Shown piece after piece: positions 57,756-64,000 of a DNA stretch of 64,000 nt. The DNA is from Haberlea rhodopensis (lineage: Eukaryota; Streptophyta; Magnoliopsida; Lamiales; Gesneriaceae). The number at the start of each line of letters is the position of its first letter. Positions within the stretch are counted from its first letter, which is position 1. Position numbers and translations under genes: made by a program. The notes under the pieces are model-generated. The model was given only the letters and a program-made list of their open reading frames with translations, was not told the DNA's origin and did no database searches. The stretch lies in contig CAJQUN010000341.1 in NCBI GenBank assembly GCA_907163345.1, positions 310,001-374,000 on the forward strand. Reading direction: 5' to 3'.

Positions 57756-59335
57756 TGATGTGACTAGAAATAGACACATCTATTACGCTTAATTGTCTAC
57801 GATTTGGTATATTTTGATGGATAAATTGATACATATGCTACCTAATCGTATATTTGTGTAAATGTAGGGAAAAGTGAAGAAATCAAGCTAAAATGATGAA
57901 AGAAGCAATAAAGTTGAAGAAAAGAGGAAAAAACCGGAATCAAAGACACATGTTGCTCCTTTCTCCTCAAATTTCTATGTATTCCAGCCAAGTTTTGGGA
58001 ATGTGGTCCATATAAAAGTTGTAGAACTTTGAGTTATCTTCGCGTGGACAGCTGACTCGTCGAATTCGGAGTTTGTATGTGAAAGTTATGGCCAAAATAC
58101 AAAACTTGCCAGAAAAATGGAGGACAGGCGTAATTACGCCATTCACAGGCGTAATTACGCCAACGCTACGGCATTACAGGCGTAGCTACGCCATTCTGAG
58201 TCGTAATTACGCCAGAAACGCAGAAAGCCATTTTGTGACACGTCACCAGGCGTATTTACGCCACTTTCAGGCGTAATTACGCCTATAGAATTTTGGAAAA
58301 TTAAAATTCTTGATTTCTTTCCTTTCCACATGGATTTTACCCTACTCCATCAGCCTCCATACCTCATATACACGATTTTTACCTCATTTTAAGCATAATT
58401 TCATACTCTTAGAATATTTAGAGATTTTAGATTAATTTTCTTTCAAAGTTTTCTTCAAGAACGACGAAGAACGGAACCGGAATTGACAAGCCGGAATCGT
58501 GATTTATATTAGTAATTTCTTTTCCTTTATTTATTTAATGTTTTCCATTGAATTTTTATTGCTTTTAGATTTAATTATGCTAGGCTAAAACCCTTCGATT
58601 CTTGGTTGAAGGGATACCTACTTTTGGATTTAAATCTTTTATGAAAATTCTGTTTGATTGTTGAATTAATCTTCGGTTTCAATTGGTTTCTCAGAATTCG
58701 AATTCCATGATTGTTGTGTTTGTGTATTAGACCGATCACCTAATATTCAATAACATAATCGATAGTTTGCTAAGAAACAACTAAGATTAATAATTAACCG
58801 GCTGTAGGTGTTATTGAATTCTTAGGAGAAACGATTGAGTAATCAATTCTAACGGCTGTAGTTTTTATTGATTAGATTTGTCGAACTCATTAGTTTTGAA
58901 AACTATCATTGATTTAATCATTTACGGCTGTAGTGGTGATTAGAGATTTGGTAAGAGTTGAATTGGATGCTGTTTTCTCTTTGACTAAGAATAAGATGAG
59001 TAGGAATTGAATTTCCAATCGATAGATAATCGAAAGAATTCGAATGTTTTGATTTGATGACCAAAAGATAATTTTCCAAAAGTACGGTTACCTGAAAACC
59101 AAGAATCACTTTAATCCCATAAGTTTTAATCATTTTAGTTAGACTCGTTAATTAGTTTGATATTTGCTAAGTAGTAGTAATCCAGTCCAAATCCCCCATT
59201 GTTACTAGTTCTTTGATAATTGACACAAAATAAATTTACCTTCCCTGTGAGATCGATCCCTACTTCCACTACTACATATTTTTTTGTTATTAACTGAAGA
59301 AGGGTTAATTTGGGCGTACACGATAAACGCTACCA
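57756..59335 (+). repeat. 3' LTR of the Athila-like element
   Basis: 1580 bp. Its palindrome cluster is at 58126-58287, where one copy has changed to GTCGTAATTACGCC. Confidence 0.95.
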
Positions 59336-59629
59336 ATAAAACACCCCAACATGATATTTTTCAAAGCATTTACTCATAATGCACCAAATATCAATTAAAC
59401 ACATGATTTCTAATCAATTGCTACCAAAGGCAAATAAATCATGCTTCCAATAATATTTACCCAACATGCACCACATGCACCCTAAAATGCAATCCCGGGT
59501 CACCCCTATCCACATGACCATGCATTTCCATAAGGTAAATAAATCCCAAAACATAATCAATTACCACATAATTAATCATGTAAACACAATTAAAGCCAAA
59601 TAGCAATTAACCATTTCGGGGATGTCACA

Positions 59630-59645
59630 ATACTCCCCTATTTAT
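59630..59645 (-). other. Polypurine tract of F
   Basis: Minus strand AAATAGGGGAGTAT next to the LTR start. Confidence 0.8.
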
Positions 59646-59663
59646 AAGATTTCGTCCTCGAAA

Positions 59664-62600
59664 TCACATGCACTTACCCCAAAAGGAAACTAAACATAAA
59701 CTCATACCAGAGAATAGTTCCGGGTAGTGCTGCACCATATGCTGCTCCGTCTCCCACGTAGCCTCCTCGACACCCCTGCGATCCCACTGAACCTTGATCA
59801 TCGGTATCACTTTATTCCGAAGTCTACGGTCTGCTCGATCCAGAATTCTAACAGGCCGTTCCACATAAGATACATCTGATTCTAACTGAACTTCGGAAGG
59901 CTGTAATACGTGAGACGGATCCGGCTCATACTTTCGCAGCATCGATACATGAAACACATCATGTATACCAGATAAAGAAGGCGGCAAAGCCAGTCGGTAA
60001 GCTAAGGTGCCAATGCGCTGCAAAATCTCGTACGGTCCCACAAACCTCGGAGACAGTTTCCCGCGCATCCCAAACCGCACAACGCCTCTGAAAGGCGAGA
60101 TCTTCAAAAAGACCTTATCTCCCAACTGAAATTCCAACGGTCTCCGCCGTTTATTCGCATAAGCTGCCTGTCTGTCTTGGGCCGCTTTCATTTTCTGCCT
60201 TATAATCTTTATCTTCTCTTCCATTTCCCGGATCAACTCAGGCCCTCCGACTGGTCTACTGTCCAAATCATCCCAACATAAGGGTGATCTACACCGTCTG
60301 CCATAAAGAGCTTCAAACGGAGCCATCTGAATACTCGCCTGGTAGCTATTGTTATACGAAAACTCTACCAAAGGCACTGACTCCTGCCAAGAGGCATCGA
60401 ACTCCAAAACACAAGCTCTTAACATGTCCTCGAGCGTCTGAATAGTGCGCTCGGTCTGACCATCCGTCTGAGGATGATAAGCAGTACTCAATCTGACTTC
60501 AGTTCCCAAAGCTGACTGAAGACCTTCCCAGAAATGAGATGTGAATCGCGGATCTCGATCTGACACTATCGAAACGGGGATCCCATGCAATCTTACCACA
60601 TCCCTAATATACAACTGCGCCATCCTCAAAAATGTGAAAGTCATGCTATAGGGGATAAAATGAGCCACCTTGGTCAATCGATCCACAATCACCCAAATAG
60701 CATCGAAGCCTGAAGCACTTCTCGGCAAATGAGTCACGAAGTCCATGGAAATGTGTTCCCACTTCCACTTTGGTATTTCCAAGCTCCTCAATTCGCCGCC
60801 AGGTCTCTGCCTCTCTGCCTTAACCTGCTGGCAGATCAGACACCTCTTCACAAAAGCGACGACATCAGACTTCATTCTCTTCCACCAAAACTGACCACGC
60901 AGATCTCTGTACATCTTCTTCCCGCCTGGGTGGATGCTAAGTCTGCTACTGTGAGCTCGTTCCAAGATCCCCTTACGCAACTCCGGCGTACTCGGAACTA
61001 CCCAGCGGTTACCCAATCTCAAAGATCCGTCGTCGGCCACTCTGAACTTCGTCGGCTGACCAAGATGCACTATAGACAACCATCTCTGAACCTCAGCATC
61101 TGATCTCTGAGCTCTCCTGATGTTCTCATAAATATCTGGCTCAGCTAATAAGGTAGAGACATACACTGGTGATGCATCTATATCAAAATCATAGCCGAGA
61201 TGGCAATAGGAGGTCATCATAGCCGACAAATGGATGACGTCCTCAGCAGAACTCCTCACTTTCCGGCTCAAGGCGTCCGCTGTCAAATTGGCTTTCCCGG
61301 GATGGTACTCTATCTCACAGTCATAGTCCTTGAGTAGGTCCATCCACCTCCTCTGTCTCATGTTCAGCTCCGCCTGAGTGAATAGAAACTTGAGGCTCTT
61401 GTGATCCGTGTATATGGTGAATGAAGTACCATACAAATAATGCCTCCAGATCTTCAGGGCGAAGATGATAGCCGCCAATTCCAAGTCATGAACTGGATAT
61501 CTGGTCTCATGCGGCTTCAACTGCCTCGATGCATAAGCTACCACATGGTTATCTTGCATCAGAACACACCCAAGGCCCTGCAGTGATGCATCAGTATACA
61601 GAACAAATCTGGAGTTCTCCGTCGGGATCACTAATACTGGCGCCGTCGTCAACCGGTGCTTCAACTCCTGGAAGCTCTCCTCACAAGCTTCTGACCAAAA
61701 GAAAGGCACACCCTTCTGAGTCAACTGAGTCAGCGGCTTGGCAATCTTCGAAAAGCCCTCAACAAAGCGCCGATAATACCCGGCCAAACCAAGAAAACTC
61801 CGGATCTCAGGCACAGAAGTGGGGGCAGCCCACTCCATCACAGCCTCAATCTTCTTGGGATCTACAGATATCCCGCTGCTCGATATGACATGCCCCAGAA
61901 ACACTACACTGCTCAGCCAAAACTCGCACTTACTGAGCTTAGCATACAACTGATGCTCTCTAAGAATCTGAAGCACTGTCCTCAAGTGTTTCACATGATC
62001 TTCCTCGCTCCGGGAGTAGATAAGAATGTCGTCAATAAACACGATGACGAACTGATCAAGATACTGCTGAAACACTCTGTTCATCAGACTCATGAAGACT
62101 GCTGGAGCATTCGTCACACCGAACGGCATCACTAGGAACTCATAATGCCCGTATCGTGTCCGGAACGCTGTCTTCTGTACATCTTCCTCTCTGACCCGAA
62201 TCTGATGATACCCGGATCTCAAATCAATCTTGCTATACACCCTGGTACCCTGCAACTGATCAAACAAGTCATCTATCCTTGGGAGAGGATACTTGTTCTT
62301 CACTGTAGCCTTATTCAGCTGCCGGTAATCGATGCACAGCCGCATCGAACCGTCCTTCTTCTTCACAAAGAGAACTGGTGCGCCCCATGGCGACACGCTC
62401 GGGCGTATATAACCCTTGTCAAGGAGATCCTGCAACTGTTCTTTCAACTCTCTCAGCTCAGCCGGTGCCATCCTATAAGGTGCACGAGAGATAGCGGATG
62501 TCCCTGGCAACAGCTCGATCCCAAACTCAACTTCCCTAGCCGGTGGGAATCCTGGGATCTCTTCTGGGAATACATCAGCAAACTCTGCTACCACTGGTAC

Positions 62601-63998
62601 ATCCTCAACTCTGAGTTCCTTACTCTTCCCAGACGTGTCCACGGCATAAATGAGATAGCCCGTGTGACCACGTTCCAACACTTGAGTCATCTTGATCGCT
62701 GAAATCAACGGAATCTTCGCACGAGACCCGTTGCCATAGAAAGTCCACTGACTGCCCAACTCAGGTCTGAACTTCACTGTCCTCTGTCGGCAATCTACCA
62801 CTGCCTGATATCTGTTCAGAACATCTATGCCCAAGATGCAGTCGAAGTCTGACATACCCAGCACAATCAAGTCCGATCTCAATTCGTTGCCCTCAAAATA
62901 AATGAGGCAGTCTGCCATAAATTGATCAGCAACAACATTTCTTCCAGTGGGTGTCGAGACAAGGAGAGGCGTGGGTAAAGAAGACGTGCGCATATGGTGT
63001 CTCTCCACGAATCCCACAGACACAAAAGAATGGGAGGCACCTGTATCTATCAAAACAAAAGCAGGGTACGTAAATAAATGGCATGTACCGGCAATCACCT
63101 CCTCCGGAGCTGCCTGAGCCTGCTCCCTGGTCAGTGCGTACACCTGTCCCTGGGGTGGTCCCACTGTCTGACCTCCCGATGGACGAAGCCCAAACTGCTG
63201 CCTCTGCTGCACTGTCCTGTCCTCAAACCTTGGCCTGCTGCCCTGATACTCTGACTGTCCTCCCCGTGCGGGGCAATACCGAGCAATGTGGCCCATCTTG
63301 CCACAGACATAACATGCAGGACACTTGTTTGAAGAATGTGGCCCTCCACAATTATTGCACCTCGGCTCTCCCGGCCTATCCCCTTGTGAAGATCCTCTAT
63401 TGGCCGACCAATTACCCTTCTTGTTATCCTGCTTCTGTCCAAAATGTTTCTTTCCACCATACCGCGAAGATGAAGAGGCACCACGGGGTTTAAATGGCTC
63501 ACCCCGAGGCCTCAAACTGTCACTAGTCTGCCTCTGTTGCGGTACCGGTGGTGGCATGGCATATGCTCCCACTCCTAGCTCAGCAAGCTCCGCTCTTGTG
63601 AGAGCATCATCAAAAGAAGTTGGGTTATTGATGATAACCCGGTCATAGAGCTCCGGTCGCAGTCCTTTCATGAAATTTCTCATCTTGGCACGTCCATCAG
63701 AGGCAATATGGGGGACATACCTCAGTAGTGATGAGTACTGTGTGGCATAGTCTGCCACTGTCATGTTCCCCTGCCTCAGACTTGTAAATTCATCCTCCTT
63801 CGTCTGTCTTGCTGCCGCGGAGAAGTATCGGTTCAAGAACCTGGTCCTGAAGAGCGTCCAATCAATCACGGTACCTAGTGCTCTCATCTCCATCACTGTG
63901 CTCCTCCACCACATCAATGGTTTCTTAGCCAACTGGAACTCCGCCAGCCTCAGCCAAGCAGTAATAGCACAAGGAGCCGATACAAAGATCTGCTCAAG
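59664..63998 (-). CDS. gag-pol polyprotein of gypsy F, N-terminus outside the window
   Basis: One uninterrupted frame of about 1444 residues continues off the right edge (LEQIFVSAPCAITAWLRLAE precedes MAKK-like positions, and no start codon is in view). Domains in order: gag core (WWRSTVMEM ... FRTRFLNRYFSAAARQ); zinc knuckle CYVCGKMGHIARYC; protease LIDTGASHSFVS; RT with VKKKDGSMRLCIDYRQLN and FIDDILIYS; RNase H LYTDASLQGLG; integrase with an HHCC finger (CLICQQ), MDFVTHLP, VSDRDPRF and HPQTDGQTER; chromodomain-like tail PVRILDRADRR ... VEEATWETEQ. Every catalytic motif I looked for is present and no stop is seen, so the protein could be functional, unlike E's. The chromodomain-like tail is thought to steer integration to heterochromatin in this lineage. 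Confidence 0.95.
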   Translation of the reverse strand, partial: LEQIFVSAPCAITAWLRLAEFQLAKKPLMWWRSTVMEMRALGTVIDWTLFRTRFLNRYFSAAARQTKEDEFTSLRQGNMTVADYATQYSSLLRYVPHIASDGRAKMRNFMKGLRPELYDRVIINNPTSFDDALTRAELAELGVGAYAMPPPVPQQRQTSDSLRPRGEPFKPRGASSSSRYGGKKHFGQKQDNKKGNWSANRGSSQGDRPGEPRCNNCGGPHSSNKCPACYVCGKMGHIARYCPARGGQSEYQGSRPRFEDRTVQQRQQFGLRPSGGQTVGPPQGQVYALTREQAQAAPEEVIAGTCHLFTYPAFVLIDTGASHSFVSVGFVERHHMRTSSLPTPLLVSTPTGRNVVADQFMADCLIYFEGNELRSDLIVLGMSDFDCILGIDVLNRYQAVVDCRQRTVKFRPELGSQWTFYGNGSRAKIPLISAIKMTQVLERGHTGYLIYAVDTSGKSKELRVEDVPVVAEFADVFPEEIPGFPPAREVEFGIELLPGTSAISRAPYRMAPAELRELKEQLQDLLDKGYIRPSVSPWGAPVLFVKKKDGSMRLCIDYRQLNKATVKNKYPLPRIDDLFDQLQGTRVYSKIDLRSGYHQIRVREEDVQKTAFRTRYGHYEFLVMPFGVTNAPAVFMSLMNRVFQQYLDQFVIVFIDDILIYSRSEEDHVKHLRTVLQILREHQLYAKLSKCEFWLSSVVFLGHVISSSGISVDPKKIEAVMEWAAPTSVPEIRSFLGLAGYYRRFVEGFSKIAKPLTQLTQKGVPFFWSEACEESFQELKHRLTTAPVLVIPTENSRFVLYTDASLQGLGCVLMQDNHVVAYASRQLKPHETRYPVHDLELAAIIFALKIWRHYLYGTSFTIYTDHKSLKFLFTQAELNMRQRRWMDLLKDYDCEIEYHPGKANLTADALSRKVRSSAEDVIHLSAMMTSYCHLGYDFDIDASPVYVSTLLAEPDIYENIRRAQRSDAEVQRWLSIVHLGQPTKFRVADDGSLRLGNRWVVPSTPELRKGILERAHSSRLSIHPGGKKMYRDLRGQFWWKRMKSDVVAFVKRCLICQQVKAERQRPGGELRSLEIPKWKWEHISMDFVTHLPRSASGFDAIWVIVDRLTKVAHFIPYSMTFTFLRMAQLYIRDVVRLHGIPVSIVSDRDPRFTSHFWEGLQSALGTEVRLSTAYHPQTDGQTERTIQTLEDMLRACVLEFDASWQESVPLVEFSYNNSYQASIQMAPFEALYGRRCRSPLCWDDLDSRPVGGPELIREMEEKIKIIRQKMKAAQDRQAAYANKRRRPLEFQLGDKVFLKISPFRGVVRFGMRGKLSPRFVGPYEILQRIGTLAYRLALPPSLSGIHDVFHVSMLRKYEPDPSHVLQPSEVQLESDVSYVERPVRILDRADRRLRNKVIPMIKVQWDRRGVEEATWETEQHMVQHYPELFSGMSLCLVSFWGKCM

Positions 63999-64000
63999 TC

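Larger units (their letters stand above)
52198..59335 (+). mobile_element. Athila/Tat-like gag-protease-only element (TR-GAG-like)
   Basis: LTRs 52198-53777 and 57756-59335, both 1580 bp and differing at about six bases by eye, so very young. TSD ataaa (52193-52197, 59336-59340). The Asp-tRNA-type primer-binding site, gag, protease, a non-coding 3' region and polypurine tract make up only 3.98 kb. RT, RNase H and integrase are absent, with no trace of a deletion scar, so it must depend on another element. It sits in LTR F. Confidence 0.95.
50364..59629 (-). repeat. 3' LTR of F, interrupted at 52198-59335
   Basis: Arms 50364-52197 and 59341-59629, about 2.12 kb without the insert. On the minus strand: donor-like AAGAGGTATGG (GT at 51986-51985), palindromes (51530-51742), acceptor-like ATTGTGTAG (ends at 51438), 62-nt island (51376-51437), donor-like AAAGGTACGTAG, hairpin zone (about 50935-51127), acceptor-like TTGTCCTTGTAG (ends 50661). 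Confidence 0.92.
50364..64000 (-). mobile_element. Gypsy element F: Ty3/gypsy chromovirus, 5' part outside the window
   Basis: The 3' LTR (50364-59629) is split by the Athila-like element, then come a polypurine tract and gag-pol. Same family as E by protein and LTR start (TGTGACATCCCCGAAATGG). Left flank caagg (50359-50363) is the expected TSD; its partner lies off the window. Confidence 0.93.

Noticed and set aside
61890..62702. Plus-strand frames opposite the F gag-pol (also 60729-61103, 61529-61888, 63083-63648)
   Set aside because: Shadows of the strongly supported minus-strand gag-pol frame.

Overview
This window is plant nuclear DNA from an angiosperm, most likely a eudicot; the species cannot be read from it. 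It contains no host gene I can support. It is a repeat island of nested LTR retrotransposons inserted into one another and into relics of an endogenous pararetrovirus (Caulimoviridae-like). The evidence for a plant nucleus is Ty1/copia and Ty3/gypsy chromovirus (Tekay/Del-type) polyproteins, an Athila/Tat-type gag-protease, initiator-Met and Asp tRNA primer-binding sites, 5-bp target-site duplications (TSDs) and AT-rich intergenic DNA.

Layout. 1-4988: decayed copia element (+) with its 3' LTR. 4989-6880: AT-rich intergenic DNA with a candidate TRIM. 6880-7574 and 25132-27161: pararetrovirus relic (-), split by copia-1 (7575-25131, -, TSD gaaga). Copia-1 is itself split by gypsy element E (9787-18506, +, TSD tgcgt). 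27162-29285: part of a gypsy-type LTR, G (-). From 29286 the insertions are nested outward: D (-, 3' LTR 29286-33747 split by solo LTR C, then a non-coding internal region to 35987); copia-2 (from 35988, -); solo LTR A in copia-2 (39165-50274, +, TSD cttga); non-autonomous element B in A (41142-49780, +). Gypsy element F (-) enters copia-2 at 50364 and runs off the right edge. A gag-protease-only Athila-like element sits inside F's 3' LTR (52198-59335, +, TSD ataaa).

Coding content is all retroelement. F has an intact gag-pol frame as far as the window shows. E is whole apart from one in-frame TAG. Copia-1 is split by three frameshifts plus E. Copia-2 has three nonsense codons and a damaged RT active site. 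The Athila-like element has gag and protease but no RT, RNase H or integrase.

The unusual signal is non-coding. (1) The internal regions of B and D encode nothing but are built from short perfect hairpins placed end to end, and the two copies differ at several stems by paired changes that keep the pairing. (2) LTRs A and G and the leader of B hold tandem hairpin arrays whose loops stay constant while the stems change in matched pairs. (3) Clusters of CpG-rich palindromes sit at equivalent places in the LTRs of all the gypsy-type families (core CGATCGATCG), with a different palindrome in the Athila-like LTR (GGCGTAATTACGCC) and another in the copia-1 leader. (4) In four LTR families the palindromes fall in one intron-like segment and, in the clearest cases, the hairpin arrays in a second; the two segments are separated by a 61-67-nt exon-like island with good splice-site consensus. 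A packaging or dimerisation signal carried only by unspliced genomic RNA would explain this, but that is inference.
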